A DNA stretch of 56,603 nucleotides from Silene noctiflora (GCA_009801015.1 VHZZ01000433.1:143664-200266), one strand, 5' to 3'; shown: positions 1 to 12,882, counted from the first letter of the stretch. Notes: generated by a model from the sequence alone, not told the origin. Program-made: numbers and translations.

Positions 1-1612
1 CCGAAATATAGAAGAAATTCTTAAAAAAAATATACTTTGTAACAAATTCATTCAGTGAAGAAGTTGAATTTCTCATTTTTCCTTTTTAGGAATCACGGTA
101 TAGTTGGATCCTATAAATATACTATAATAAAGCCAATGTTACTTAACACGTTTGAGTAGCCCCAATGTGTTACAAGAATATGAAGTTGTTGGAAAATTCC
201 ATCAAATATCGGAGTAAAGGAGATTCTTTACCTTAGTCAAGCTAATTTGTTTGTGTAAGCCATAAACTAAAATGAAAAATAAATAAAAAATGAGACCTAC
301 ACCTTTAAAATATGATAGAAAAAATGACAATAAGATCACCAAATAATTAAGTGTAGTTTGATAAATATTCGGTATTAACCTGTAAATATGATGACACAAC
401 TTAAGTTAGTTAAATTTTGAATTATCATTGAAATTTGAAACAGCTCTTGACAATTATTTACTTAAATACCTGCCACAATTTGAGCCTAACCGGCTAGCTA
501 GCCTACCTCTAAAGTAACCGGTGGTTGAGGTGGGGCGAGACAGGTTGAATTAAGCTTGACCTTATACTAGTGCAGAACTAGACTGAACCTAAACAATTTG
601 TTAGCATGAGTGTTCACGGGTCCAGATCAGAACCCACCGTAAATTCTAGAATAAAAAGACCACTTTCTTACACCAAGAAGAGTTTGCTCACATCAAACCG
701 AAGGTCGGATGATAAAATTTACAAATTTAGAGACCAGATGAAACCGATCCGGTCCGATTTACCGGGTCAACCAGGTTTTTGAACAGCCCTACATGCAAGT
801 CTTGGACCTAAAACTATCCCAATAGAGGAGGCCCAGCCCGTCGAAATAGACTTGTTTATATGTGCAATACATTAATAGTTTCATACTCCGTAGTCCGTAC
901 CCAAAAAACACGACAAGGCGAGTAAATAAAGCAAAACCCCATCCATTGTCATCGAAGTCCACGCCCATTCAAAAAGAGACTCAAAAAAGCTACTCGTACA
1001 GAATAAATATCCCTTTTCTTTCAATATATTTTCCCCCAAAAGTTTGAAACTAAAACCACATGTCAAGGGCAAAATTGTCCAAAAAAATGCACTCCATTTT
1101 CCCGCCCAAGTCCATCAGTACATGTCCACAATTTACATTAAAATAATCAATTTATATACGGAGTATTAATTAATTGAGCCTTTTAATGAACTTGTGCTAT
1201 TCTGCTACTCACACTTCCTCCATTTTTTTCTTTACACACTCTCCCTCCCTCTTCTTTTTTTTTCTCCATTTTCAAGGTTCAATTCCTTTTTATTTTTCTT
1301 ATCCTCTTAAATTTTGTTTGTTTTTAAAAAATCGACAATGTCGAATTAGGGTTAGCAGAGACAATCGCCTCAGACTAAAAAATTCGGAACTTTCTGTTTT
1401 TTTTTTTTTTTTTTTTGTTTACCTTATAACATTAATAGTTCCGCTATTAATTGTACACTACTTTGCTAGAGCCTTTTGTTATTATTTGAAGTAAAAATTT
1501 GGAGATAAATTTATCTGCTGTTATTATTATTGTTGTTTCCTTTTTAAATTCATAGCGAATTTTGTTTAATTTTGTTTGAGATTTTAGGTGCTGAAGAAAC
1601 TAGGTTTTGAAA
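1..1612. other. upstream region of the DDM1 gene, no coding sequence seen
   Basis: AT-rich non-coding DNA with no reading frame that resembles a protein. It must hold the promoter and 5' leader of the following remodeller gene, but I cannot place the transcription start. A pyrimidine-rich stretch (about 1200-1320) and a poly-T run near 1400-1416 precede the start codon. Two ACTCCGTA-type octamers lie at 885-892 and 1157-1164. Confidence 0.6.
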
Positions 1613-4600
1613 ATGGTGGAAAACAATGAAGTTAAGGCAGATCCTTCAATTGATTCTCCCATTTCCGTCCTCGCTGACGAGGTATATATTGGAGTATATT
1701 GCCTTTTAAGTTTACCTTTATTTTTTATGAATATTTCGTGTATTTTATTTATTTAAAGTTTATTTAAAGTTGGTTAATGTGACTTGTAAGCCCTTGTTTT
1801 GTTAATAAGTGGTCAGAAGTTCGATTTCTAACTCCGGCAAAGGTAAAAACCCCATACTTGATTTCAGTATTAACCGTTGGAGATTTCCTTAATTGTCGTC
1901 GTGGGTAGTGATATTCTTGGTCAACACTTAAAAAATAATATGGAAAAGTGCCTAATTTGTTGTTTAGTTTTACTTTAATAGTTATGTACTTGAAGGTTGT
2001 TACAACTTATGTGGTGGTCTGGACAAATTTAAAACTCACAATATGGTGTGTAGCCGTGTAGGTTTTATTCTTCACTTTGAAGGTTTTAGGGCCGTGTTTG
2101 AATACAAAAATGGGAGGGAAAGGGTAGGAAAGGGATGGAGGGGAAGGAGAGTGAGAACGGAGGGATCTGTCATTTGTTGGGGAAATTTTAATTTTCCTTG
2201 TAGGAGGGAAATGGAGTAATCTATTTTCCCTCGCTTCCAAATCGTACATTTTGACATCCAAATAAGGAATTGTTGTTGTGTGTGTGGTGTATTATGAGTT
2301 TTGAGGTACTGATCACATTTTTTTAAGTTTACGAGGTATTTATTGATAGTAATGTGAAAGAAACTTTTAGATATGTTGTAGAAGTTTGATAAATTTGATG
2401 GAGATCACATTGGGTGTTGTTTCAAAATTTGGTTGTTCGCTGAGTAACTTTTACTAGTTCAATCTATAGCTTTACTAAGTAATGTTGATTATTGAAGAGG
2501 TTGCGGGTTTCTTTGAGGATTGGTACAACCGAAATTTGTTCTTATTAGTTAGACCTTTGGAGTCTAGAGCCGATGAACAGTAGTATCTTAATCAAAAGGG
2601 TTGAGTACGTATTCTCTAGTTCGTTCCTTCACAACTAGAGATTCAGTTGCTGATTGGTGTTTTTTCCCCCCGGCAGTCTACAGTTGATCAAAAGTACCAA
2701 ATAGGCTCACCTGTTGACCTGTCGTTGCATTTGATAAAAACTTTATGTTTTAACTTGTAGGATCTTGTCAAGGAAGAGGCTGAAGTAAAATCAGAGGATG
2801 ATGTGCTTGTTGATGCCAAGAATGGAGATTCTACTCTTGTATCTAAAAAGATGGCAGACGAAGAAGAAAAGTTACTTGAAGCTAGAGTGCGGGAAGAACA
2901 AGCAGAGCTGGACAAGCTGCCAAAAGACGCCGCCCATTTAGATGACATTAAATTCTCAAAGTTAGACGATCTTTTAACTCAGACACAGCTATACTCGGAA
3001 TTTTTGTTGGAAAATATGGATGACATAACGGTGTCTGCGGTGAGTTTCTCCGAGTTTTTTTTTTTTTTAAGAAGAATGTTTGCGATTAATTTGTTTGCTT
3101 ATAATCTGCTCTATATTCCAATGTTGACGCTACCTTATATTGATGGTTGTTGTAGAATGGAGCGGAGGAAGAACAAGAGGAACCCAGTAAGGAGAAGAAG
3201 AAAGGAAGAGGTCGAAAGAGAAAAGCATCCCAGTATGATGATGTGAGCCTTCTCTCTCTATATCCGGCTAATGTACAATACGTAGTCTTTAAATTTTTAC
3301 ACGTGCAAGCACATTACATAACATGTTTAGGAATAGGATATAAGCTTTTATGAATCTGTGAGAATGATAGTTTGTTAGCTCTAACAACCTAGTGTAGTTA
3401 ATTACATCTAATAGAATTAGCATCGTGTATGTATACCTTCTCTGTACATACAATCTTAATACAATCATTCTTTTATTTACATCTTCTCTCACACTCTCTC
3501 TCTCTACAATTCTCTCCTTTTTACTAACAATGGAGCTCATTTCCGCCATTGTAGTTAACTTAAGCTTGACGCCTAAACTTCACAGAATTGTATGTTCCTG
3601 GTTATAAGTTAGAACAACATAAGTAAACTCAAATATGTTATATATGAGTGAGTGAATCTACTTCCATACTATCAAGACAGTTGATATTGTAGATTTCTAC
3701 GAACTTATTTGGTAACTGTTGAGATATCTCCGTTCCTGCCTTAAAAAGATTGTTATGCGACCATTATTGGCACCTACCAAACAATCACCCTGGCCTCTTT
3801 AATTTAAACATAACTTGATGATTGATGCTTATTAGGGTAGACTGTAGAGTAGTGATGTTGCTAATTATGGCTCTGTGTTTCTATAGATGAAAGCAAAAAG
3901 AGCAGTGGCAGCTATGCTGACTAGATCTAAGGAAGGGACACCTGGTGAAGATCCAGACCTTACTACTGAGGAAAGAATTGCAAAGGAGCAGGCAGAGCTT
4001 GTACCCCTCTTGACTGGTGGAAAGTTGAAGTCTTACCAGATCAAAGGAGTGAAATGGCTGATTTCTCTTTGGCAAAATGGATTGAATGGTATTCTTGCTG
4101 ACCAAATGGGACTTGGAAAGACAATCCAGACCATCGGGTTTTTGGCGCATCTGAAGGGGAAAGGTTTGGATGGGCCGTACATGGTTATTGCTCCTTTGTC
4201 TACTCTCTCTAACTGGGTAAATGAGATATCTAGGTAAATATTCGCAAATCCTTTGTATATCACTCTTTAGGGCGTTATGTTTCAAATTTTGATTATTTTT
4301 CAGATTTACCCCATCACTGAAGGCTATAATTTATCACGGTGACAAGAAAGAGAGGAATGCGTTGCGGCTGAAACATATGCCAAAAAACATTGGTCCAAAT
4401 TTCCCGATTGTTATTACTTCTTATGAAATTGCTCTTAGTGATGCTAGGAAATGCTTGAGGCACTACAAATGGAAATATCTTGTTGTGGATGAGGTATGTG
4501 TTCAACATAAGACTTTGTAAGACTGGCTATCTTTTTTTTTGTTGCCAGTTTCATCGCATCTTTATTTTCTAGTAGTTGTATGGCCTGTATCTAATGATTT

Positions 4601-7600
4601 GTGTGAATGTGTGTGGTTATAGGGCCATCGCCTGAAGAATGCAAACTGCAAATTACTGAAAGAGCTCAAACTTTTGCCTATTGAGAACAAACTTCTATTG
4701 ACTGGGACACCATTGCAGAACAACTTGGCAGAGCTTTGGTCGTTGTTGAATTTCATTTTGCCTGACATATTCTCTTCTCATGCAGAATTTGAATCATGGT
4801 TTGTCTCCACGTTCCTCCACCTTCATTTCTATTGTTTCTTAATCCTTTCTCTCTGTCAATGTCTATACTTTTTACTTTTCTATTTCCTTGCTTCTCCCCA
4901 TCGTTGTGCTGTGTGTGACTGTCTGCTTCACTACCCATCCTTGGTAACAGCAGTCTATAAAAATCACGACGCATTCCTTGGGTTTCAAATATTCTGATAA
5001 GTTAGTTTGTGTTACTCATGGTCCGTAAGTCATTGCTTTGTAAAGTGCAAGATGTGGATTTAACTATAGCGTTATAACCTGATCAGTACGTCCTACTAGA
5101 AATGGAGTCTATGTACGTAGTTTGGAACCTAATGAAGTATCTCTCTGTCATGCACTTTACATATGTTAATGTCTAGCAAAGTTGGCTTTCTTAGCTGTCC
5201 CGGCAACAAGTTAAGTAACATTTATTGTATTACCATCTTCATACTATATTTATGTCAATGTTGTTACGGTGATCTGGTTGGTGTATGAAATTGTAGCTTT
5301 CTCTGTGCTTTGACATACAGTTCGTTGCTTCACTGTCTTATATGATGCCATTGCATTGAATTCAGGTTCGATTTGTCAGGAAGGTGCACCAATGAAGCTG
5401 AAAGAGAGGAAATGGAAGAAAAAAGGAGGCTTCAAGTATGCAAAAATAATTTTTTTTCTGACCTATATTTCTGGTATCCCTCATTATCAAGTATATCAAC
5501 TAATCGACTATGTGTAGGTAGTAGCCAAGCTCCATGCAATATTACGCCCATTTCTCTTGCGAAGAATGAAGTCTGATGTTGAATTATCGCTCCCACGCAA
5601 AAAAGAGATTATTTTATATGCTTCCATGACTGAGCATCAAAGGAACTTCCAGGAGCACCTAATTAACCGCACTTTGGAAAAACATCTAGTGGAGAATGTT
5701 AGTCTCGGTAAGTGTTTAGATTTTATGTTGACCTTATTCTATGCCTTGTACTTCCTTTGATTTGTTATGATATTATGTGTAGGGGCAAAGTTTACTTTGT
5801 TATGTGTTTTTTTTTACTGGCTATCGCTGGACATGGGTTCGGTCTACACTTGCAAATTTAATACATTATTACTTTGGACAGTTATGTTTCTAGTTTGCCT
5901 TACTACTGTTTCTATAACAGTAATAAATTGCCCTAGTGTCAGGTTAGCTCTACATTTAGCTTTTAGATTTGGTAGAGACAATATAGAAGCTAACCTGGGG
6001 ACACTATAATAAAGGATCGTCAGTCAGGTTTCATTCAATTATTAATTGCAAGGGAAGGCTTAGGATTGTGTGACTTTTAGTTTTAGCTGGAGACTGAAAA
6101 CATGTTATCTGCTGGAGACTGTACAGAGCAATACAAATGGGTATAGGTGGTGATGGAATGTCATGTTTGTCTCGTCTAAATCTTTTGGATGAACTGAAGT
6201 CTGCATGATATTATGACTTTTAAGACGGACCAGGAAATGTTTAGTTGATCATTGCTAACTAATAGATTATATTATTTTGCAAAACTGCTGATGATTATGA
6301 TAGATGAACCAACTCAACCAAAACGCTCCCTCACTCAAATGCCCATTGGGCTTGAAGAGTGGTTAGTGCACAGGCTCCCCCGTATCATGTGCTGAGTTTC
6401 CACTTCGTGAGTTTTTGAGATTGCCAAGATTCGAACCCGTGACCTTCGGTCACACTGGCTCTGATGCCATGATAGATGAACCAACTCAACCAAAATCTTA
6501 AGATGATGGTTGAGGCCCAACTATTATAAATATTCCTATTAGATTATTGTTGTGATGATGTGCTGTTAGTATATTACCATGGGGAATGTCAGTACAGTGA
6601 TATTGTTGTATATTAATGTCAAACTTTCTTGTATGCTTCTGATGTGTGATGAGTGTCAAGTGTCAAGTGTCAACCCTAGTCTGCTGATTATGCTATTCCC
6701 TTCTTTAGAGCCTGCTTAACGTTCACTTAAAAACATGCAGGCACAGCACCACGTGGAATGAAAGGAAAGCTAAATAGCTTAATGGTTCAACTCAGGAAAA
6801 ACTGCAATCATCCTGATCTGTTGGAGTCTGCTTTTGATGGATCATGTAAGGTTCTAGAATGTGCAAAGTATAGAGATACATTAATGTTAGGAAAATTTGT
6901 AACAAACTGACTAATTTTGTTTCAGCTTAAGATCCAACTAACAAAACTTTTAATTCAGCCAAAGACTCATTACTCTTTGGTTGTGAAATATGATGGAATA
7001 TAGCAAAATGGCTCACGAAAGTTGTTGCGCTTCTTTCTCTTGTGAAGTACCACGCCTATGATGCAATTTTTGATGCATCTTGGGTCATTTGGAAATAGTC
7101 TCTTTGTGTTGCTAACACAAGGGTAAGACCGCGTACATAAAAAATTGCATCGAAGGAGTGGTACTTTAAACACTTTTTCAATCAAAAAAATAAACTAAAG
7201 GTCCTAATTTCCTCTCATGTGCTTCATCTCATGTAGGGATGGCAATGGATCCCGGATTCTGGGATCCAGATCTTACCCTTGCCATCCTTAATACTCTCAT
7301 GTGACTTATGTTTAGATTCCTAATTCCTATCTCACCATATTAAATCAATTATCAGCCCTGATCAATCAATTTCCCCCTTAGTTTTACAAGGCACGAGATG
7401 CACTGTGGTAAGGAGGGCCTGTGGTGGCGGCGATGCATAAAAGGCGAAGACAGGCCCTTCATATAAACGAGGCGTACTGTTTTACAAACCAAAATAAACT
7501 TTTGTGAAACAATACGCTTGTTTGGATTTTGAATAGGCCTAACATAAGATAGTAAAAGCTAGAGCTAAGGTGGCAAAGAAAAAGGTGGAAAAGAAGAAAA

Positions 7601-10600
7601 AGAATATGAAAATTGCATAGTAGTTGAGTCGGTCTTCCTAGTTGTGTCACATTTAGAAGGCGAACTTGAGAGAGTAAAAGGCTAAAAGCTAGAGATAACA
7701 GATAAGGTGGCAAGGAGAAGGGTGCAAAAGAAGAAAAAGAATATGGAAATTGCATACTAGTCGAATAGGTCTTCCTAGTTGTCACATTTGGATGGCAAAC
7801 CAATGTATTTTGGTTAGTGCCTCACTAGTCCCTGGGCTTAGTTGAGCTTAAAGTTTTTATTTTATTTTATTATAATTTTATTAATTTATTTAAGCTTGCC
7901 TTGAGATTCTCCAAAATTCAGTCCACCTAAACTAAATGATTACTCTTGATGTGACCGGGATGATTAACGATGATATTGGTTGATGGTGAGGGAGATGATG
8001 ACTAAGGGAGATGTTTGTGTTAAAGGGGTGGTGGAGGGAGTAAGGCACAAGCAAGAGGCTTTGGAGGAAACAGGAGTTGGAGAGATTGTGTGCAGAAGGT
8101 AACACTGATCAAATAGTTAAGTTTGATTGCGATGATGTTACAATGGGTGATGTTACTGAGATTCATGATGATGAAACATAGTTGATGTACGAATATGGCG
8201 TTGTTGATGGAGGTGGAGACGGAAATTATTTATTTATGAGGTAAATTATTCTGTTTTGTGGTGAAAGATGATTTAAGTTGGTGAAAGAGTTTAAGGGCTT
8301 AAATAGGTCATATATAATGATGGTGAGGGTTAAATTGTTTGTTCACTTTATTCTATCACTGGAAGTCTGGAAGTGAACAAGGTGTGAGCCAGGTTAAATG
8401 AAGTTTTTTTATCAGGCAATTCTTTACAAAATCAAATTTATGTCAGGTGGTTTCTTACAATTTATCTTATCTGTTACTTGAGATTTTATTCATCTGGAAC
8501 AATTTGGTTGTCTCTTTTTGGCAGATTTCTATCCACCTGTTGAACAAATAGTTGGGCAGTGTGGCAAGTTCCAGTTGCTAGATAAGTTGCTGACTAAGCT
8601 TTTTGCCCGCAAACATAAGGTATGTGTTAGAAGCTAGATTATCTAATAAGCGTGCTTGGACGGGGGTTTGTTCAGGTTATTTCTATCTAAATTCTAATCA
8701 ACTTATTTTGCCAGGTTCTAATATTTTCACAATGGACCAAAATTCTTGATATTATGGACTACTACTTCAGTGAAAAAGGATTCCCAGTTTGTAGAATTGA
8801 TGGTTGTGTGAAACTTGATGAGCGGAAGAGACAGGTAAAATTGGACTTAGTTTTAAATCTGTTTCATGTTATTTTCATTTCGTTCATGCATAAGTTATTC
8901 TCATGGTTTTGTGGCCTGTGTTTTATTTTGTTCTCCTTTTTTTAATAAACATATATGTATATCCAGCTTCTTAGAAATTGTAATACCTTCATGTGGTTTT
9001 ATATAACACCATATTGTTAAGTTGCCAGATTAAAAACCTATGGGTATTCATTTTTCTTTGCTGTATTTGTTTTTAAAGATGCATGTCGAGGATTGATTAT
9101 GCCGAAATATTTTATTTTGGTGATGCCTTGGTTTTGCTTTGCTTGATTTGTATTACTTTTATGACATGTTTGCATTACGTGGCCAGACTGAATAGTAAGG
9201 ATTCCAACAGCAGTTTAGGTTATGATCACTTAGTTTGTCAGGCGGATTAAATGTTAAGGCCACTTAGTTTGTCAGGCGGATTAAATGTTAAGGCCACTTA
9301 AAATTCACTGCATAGTACATGAGGTCACGAGGATGATGGCTTGGTTACGATGGGTTCTTAAATATGGGAAGTTGTGGAAATTTTAATACTGTTATGTATG
9401 GATTTGCAACTTTTTCTAGAACTTCAAATTTGTCTTTTTTTTTTTTTTTTTTTTTTTTTCCTGCTTCTTTCCCCCATTGTGTATCAGCGTAGTGCCATTG
9501 AGTGTACTGATGTGATTTCTTATACGTATATGCACTTGACCATAATAGGTGTTTATTTGCATCAACAGATACAGGAGTTTAATGATATCGATAGCAAATT
9601 CAGAATATTTCTCCTCAGTACAAGGGCTGGTGGATTAGGAATTAACCTTACTGCTGCAGACACTTGCATTCTTTATGACAGTGACTGGGTATGTTTCCCT
9701 CTCATGTTTTTGATAGGTCCGAAAGGTCAAGAGTGATGATATATGCTATCGATGAAGCTTTCACGTTTGATTTGCCATCATTTTTATTTTTACTATCTTT
9801 CCTTGTCCCTTTTCTTTTCCCTTTGTCTTTTTCCTTTTTGCTTCCCATTTTTTTTGTCTCTTTTACAGCCTATTATCTATTATCTATATATCCATATCTA
9901 CTATTTGTTTATTCTAGTCTTCTGATAACGGTTCATTGTGATGGCCGTGTTAGCCATCCCTCTATTTTGGAAGACTAAGGCTGTATTGTTGATGGACTTG
10001 TTTTTTTCTATTAGTTCTAATCTCATGACCTTTATTTATGTTCTTTGCAGAATCCTCAAATGGATCTGCAGGCAATGGATCGCTGTCACAGGATTGGTCA
10101 AACCAAGCCTGTTCATGTTTACAGGCTTGCCACTGCACAGTCTGTCGAGGTCTTTCCAAGCCCTAATTGCTGTGTAACTGTGTAATGATTTTTAATTCCT
10201 TCCGTGCTTGTCTTTAACAATTCTTCTTTGCAGGGCCGGATCCTTAAAAGGGCCTACAGTAAGCTGAAGCTTGAACATGTTGTGATTGGGAAAGGGCAGT
10301 TCAAACAAGAAAGGATAATGGACTATGACATGGAGGTCTGTAATCACTTGTTCTATTATTGTGGCCTGCGGTGCTGTACTCTTGCTTTGCTATGTCTTAG
10401 AAATTTCAACGCTTTCCCTAGTATCTTGTTAAAAATGCTTTTCCTAGATATGTGGCTACCTCTGTGTTATAACTGGCCCTGGGAAGTTCAATTTTCAGCA
10501 ACTGCATTTTATAGAGCTTGCATGTGTATATTACTGATTGACTGAGTGGTGGGACCTGGTGAACGAGTTGTTATGGAATATGGATTCAGCTAATCTTGTG

Positions 10601-11142
10601 CGCTGTGATTTCGTGTATGGGTGTGAATTTAGTTCGCGTGGGTATTGTTATTATTTTCAATCAGATCATCTTTTATCCTGCAATCATAGTGAGTTCAAGC
10701 CTTGTTTGGGTAGGACATTCCGGAGTCGTCTTAATTTTGCCAGGTCTAAGTGAATTAAGTAGGGATTCCTTTTCCCAGCTGAGTTCATTGTGGATTCATC
10801 TTGTTTTATTGTTTAGTTGCCTTTATCTTTTGGTGGCCTTTCTTACAATGGCACGATCACTAAATAGTAGTATCCTGACCACATGAAATGGGATGACTTT
10901 GACAGGAGGATCTGCTGGCTCTCCTTCGCGACGAGGAGGACGAGGAAGACAAAATGATACAGCAGGACATCAGCGAAGAAGATATCGAGAAAGTACTGGA
11001 CCGAAGTGACCTGGTGATCAGAACAAAGGAAGAAGAAGAGTCAGATGCCGCCAACATATATGTGTTGCCTCTCAAGGGACCTGGCTGGGAGGTGGTGATA
11101 CCAACTGCGACCGGAGGTGTCTTGTCCACCCTCAACAGTTAA
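1613..11142 (+). CDS. DDM1: SNF2-family ATP-dependent chromatin remodeller, DDM1/LSH type (15 coding exons)
   Basis: Nuclear nucleosome-remodelling ATPase. In this family DDM1 maintains DNA methylation and silences transposons by opening heterochromatin. Exons read from splice sites and frame: 1613-1681, 2761-3039, 3156-3242, 3887-4233, 4304-4493, 4623-4798, 5366-5435, 5518-5707, 6741-6845, 8525-8619, 8715-8834, 9569-9688, 10051-10149, 10234-10335, 10906-11142. They join without a stop into 761 codons, very close to the roughly 764 aa of Arabidopsis DDM1. Visible motifs: acidic/basic N-terminus with [10 protein letters not shown] (about residue 135), Walker A DQMGLGKT (217-224), DEGH box (323-326), LTGTPLQN (350-357), helicase-C start VLIFSQW (537), [11 protein letters not shown] (593 on), and [11 protein letters not shown] (623-633). 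All catalytic motifs are intact. Introns 8 and 9 carry TRIM- and SINE-like insertions. Family assignment is firm; the DDM1 rather than other SNF2 call rests on length and motif spelling. Confidence 0.95.
2089..2265. repeat. MITE-like G/A-rich element in DDM1 intron 1
   Basis: The left end reads GGCCGTGTTTGAATAC, followed by a GGGAGGGAAAGG-type purine run; the right end contains GACATCCAAATAAGG, a loose inverse of the left end. The same layout (GGGTGTGTTTGGATAACC, then a GGAGGGG-rich tract) recurs on the minus strand near 51568, which supports a dispersed family. Target duplications were not resolved and the boundaries are approximate. Confidence 0.45.
5934..6006. repeat. short hairpin element in DDM1 intron 8
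   Basis: TAGTGTC-AGGTTAGCT at the left is mirrored by AGCTAACCT-GGG-GACACTA at the right, so the arms pair over 16 bases with a 3-base bulge. The loop is about 38 bases. This could be a tiny MITE. TAATAAA occurs on both sides (5921-5927 and 6007-6013) but is not symmetric about the hairpin, so a target duplication is not established. Confidence 0.5.
6298..6541 (-). mobile_element. TRIM-like miniature retrotransposon remnant in DDM1 intron 8
   Basis: A 26-base direct repeat, starting TGATAGATGAACCAACTC, occurs at 6298-6323 and 6470-6495. Read on the minus strand, the repeat at 6495-6470 is followed at once by TGGCATCAGAGCCAG (6469-6455), which differs by one base from the classical primer-binding site TGGTATCAGAG for initiator-Met tRNA. 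That is the layout of a TRIM: LTR end, PBS, short non-coding interior, second LTR end. The upper LTR seems to extend to about 6541, while the lower one keeps only its final 26 bases. Outer boundaries are uncertain. Confidence 0.6.
6959..7140 (-). repeat. SINE-family copy 1 (DDM1 intron 9)
   Basis: This stretch is closely similar to 28271-28440 over most of its length. Shared blocks include CCAAAGACTCATTACTCTTT, AGCAAAATGGCTCAC, TCTTTGTGTTGCTAACACAA and GGTAAGA..GTACAT. A third, opposite-orientation copy at 46555-46641 shares the TTACCCTTGTGTTG part and is flanked by a target duplication, so the family is mobile. The minus orientation is inferred from that copy. It lies deep inside an intron. 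Confidence 0.6.
7232..7292. repeat. short inverted-repeat element
   Basis: AGGGATGGCAATGG at the left and CTTGCCATCCTT at the right form terminal inverted repeats around an inner palindrome (GGATCCCGGATTCTGGGATCC). This resembles the ends of small plant MITEs. No target duplication was recognised. Confidence 0.4.
7551..7800. repeat. imperfect tandem duplication, about 130-bp units (DDM1 intron 9)
   Basis: Two adjacent stretches share GTGGCAA, AAGAAGAAAAAGAATATG, AAATTGCATA, GGTCTTCCTAGTTGT and CACATTT in the same order, offset by about 137 bases (first unit from about 7551, second from about 7673). The duplication accounts for the repetitive peptide in a minus-strand frame, which is not a gene. 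Confidence 0.7.
9227..9300. repeat. 34-bp perfect tandem repeat (DDM1 intron 11)
   Basis: Two identical 34-base units (9227-9260 and 9261-9294), each starting CACTTAGTTTGTCAGGCGG, are followed by the first six bases of a third unit. The repeat lies between the exons ending 8834 and starting 9569. Confidence 0.9.
9435..9459. repeat. poly-T tract
   Basis: An uninterrupted run of about 25 T in intron 11 of the DDM1 gene, about 110 bases before the next exon. It is a simple homopolymer, likely polymorphic in length. Confidence 0.9.
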
Positions 11143-12882
11143 AGTGGTGGCCGCCTGCCGGCCCCTCATTAACTTAGTTGCAGGGGGCTAGTTAGATTAT
11201 TATCAATTTTTGGGTATTTATTTTGGTCATCTAAGACTAGAAGGGACGGGAACTGGGATGTGAGTGTGACATAGGATGTCGAAGCGCCTTTCATTTTGTA
11301 TATGTGGCTTGGAGTACAGCAAGCCTTAGGGAAAGGATGCTAGTTTTTGCAGCTACCTAAACTCTTACATTTTTAACTATTTTGATCCCAAATCCCATGT
11401 TCCTAGTCATACTAGTATTATTATCCAAGTATCAATGAAATGATTAATGTAGTACTCTTATTTTTAATGTTTTCCATCTCAGTTAGTCACGAAGATATAT
11501 TCGTTACAAGTTTGTGATGAGTCAAATATTCCTCCCTTGGTAGTTAAGACAAAATCATAGTTTCTACGAAGTCACAAATGATTTTGTCTTCATTTTCTCA
11601 TAGGGGTTTTATTTGACCCCGTCATAAGCAATCAGAGCTTGTGGCGAATATTATCTATCATAAATGAGAACTTGTTTCTACAAAGAGACTAGTTAATGAA
11701 ATTTTTTTAGTGTTGTTTGTGGGTCTTAAAATAAAGTGAATGTGCTGTGCTGATATTTGACAGCTAACCATAATTAAATGTCAAAATAACATAGCCACGG
11801 CCGCACAGCTGTGTTGTGCTATTGTTGCATTGTATTTGTCTTTATTTTTGTAGAAAATTTAGCTACAACAAATGCATTTGAAAGCGTTAGTGCCACGATT
11901 TCACCATTATTGTAATCATCCTTTACCATTCATGGAAACAAACTTCAATAGGCCAATGATTAAGGAAGAAAACCTTGGAGATTGGAGGTTAAATGAGATA
12001 ATAAAATCAACCGTTCCCAGTAAATTTCCGATCTGACTAAACTTGAATTCGTATTGAGTAACCATAAGTCCTACTATCCCTTCTAACAAATGCGGAGAAT
12101 AGCATTTTATAGTTCAGAACAACACATCAATACACCTAAAACTGAAAATAGGCCTTGTCGGTTGTACTTAGTGTTAGTCCACTATACCACAACCCAAAAT
12201 GGCACGACAAGGACATATTTAGTTAGATGCCGTACTGTACCGTTGAAATGTCTATATTGGCCTTGGCAAGGCCCACTAGTTGGTGTGCCTAAGCACGCTC
12301 CTAATGGGCTGAGAGTATAATTACAATCGTGAAACACTCCTAGCCCATCAAGTAAACGTTAATATCTTTTCTACATATTTATCAGTTTATGTAGCGTGAC
12401 AGTGGGCTAGGCTAGACCATATGCTTATTTTATTAAAACATCGGCCTCAACATGATGGAACACATCCTATCCCATGTCGTGTTGAACAACAATTCTCGAA
12501 GATGGACATTTTTCATCACAAGTTAAAGACGGACTAAATATCACCATTTTGACGACAAATGTGACCATTATAAAGACACGTTGATATTGCTTAGAAAATT
12601 GTTCCGGTAACTTTTTTATTTAAAAATTGTTACATTTTTAGTGGAAGTAGTTCACATTTTAGTCGTCTTCAACCAGCGCTGAAATTTTTAGCGAAATTTA
12701 TTGCGTGTTAAAATAGGTGACGGCCTGATGGGCGTAAGCAAGCTCAATGGGCCGCGTGACTGCGACCTGAATAAAATAAAACAAATCCCTCAAAAAGTAT
12801 ATAAATAAAATAAAATAAAATAAAACAAATACTGTATTTGTTTCTCTTTCTTGATCTTCTCAGGAAAAACCAGTAAAGTGAA
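11143..12882. other. intergenic region between DDM1 and the NMCP/CRWN gene
   Basis: The first 300 bases are the probable 3' UTR of DDM1. The rest is non-coding. 12140-12480 contains GGCACGACAAGG / AGGCCCACTAGTTGG-like repeat text, and 12500-12640 contains GACGGAC-type inverted-repeat debris of the kind seen again near 39.4 kb. The promoter of the next gene must lie near the right end. No open frame here looks coding. Confidence 0.6.
12798..12807 (+). promoter_or_regulatory. candidate TATA box of the NMCP/CRWN gene
   Basis: TATATAAATA lies 76-85 bases before the ATG at 12883 and leads into an (AAAAT)n run. Position and spelling suit a plant TATA box with a leader of roughly 50 bases. The neighbouring AT-rich simple repeat makes a chance match possible. 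Confidence 0.4.

Noticed and set aside
7459..7803. 114-codon minus-strand frame with repeated peptide
   Set aside because: It arises from the intronic tandem duplication, is rich in L, F and S, lies inside DDM1 intron 9 and matches no family.
12120..12330. Plus-strand frame near ACGACAAGG repeats as a gene
   Set aside because: The text resembles dispersed repeat phrases found again near 39.9-40.1 kb. It has no splice context or family match.
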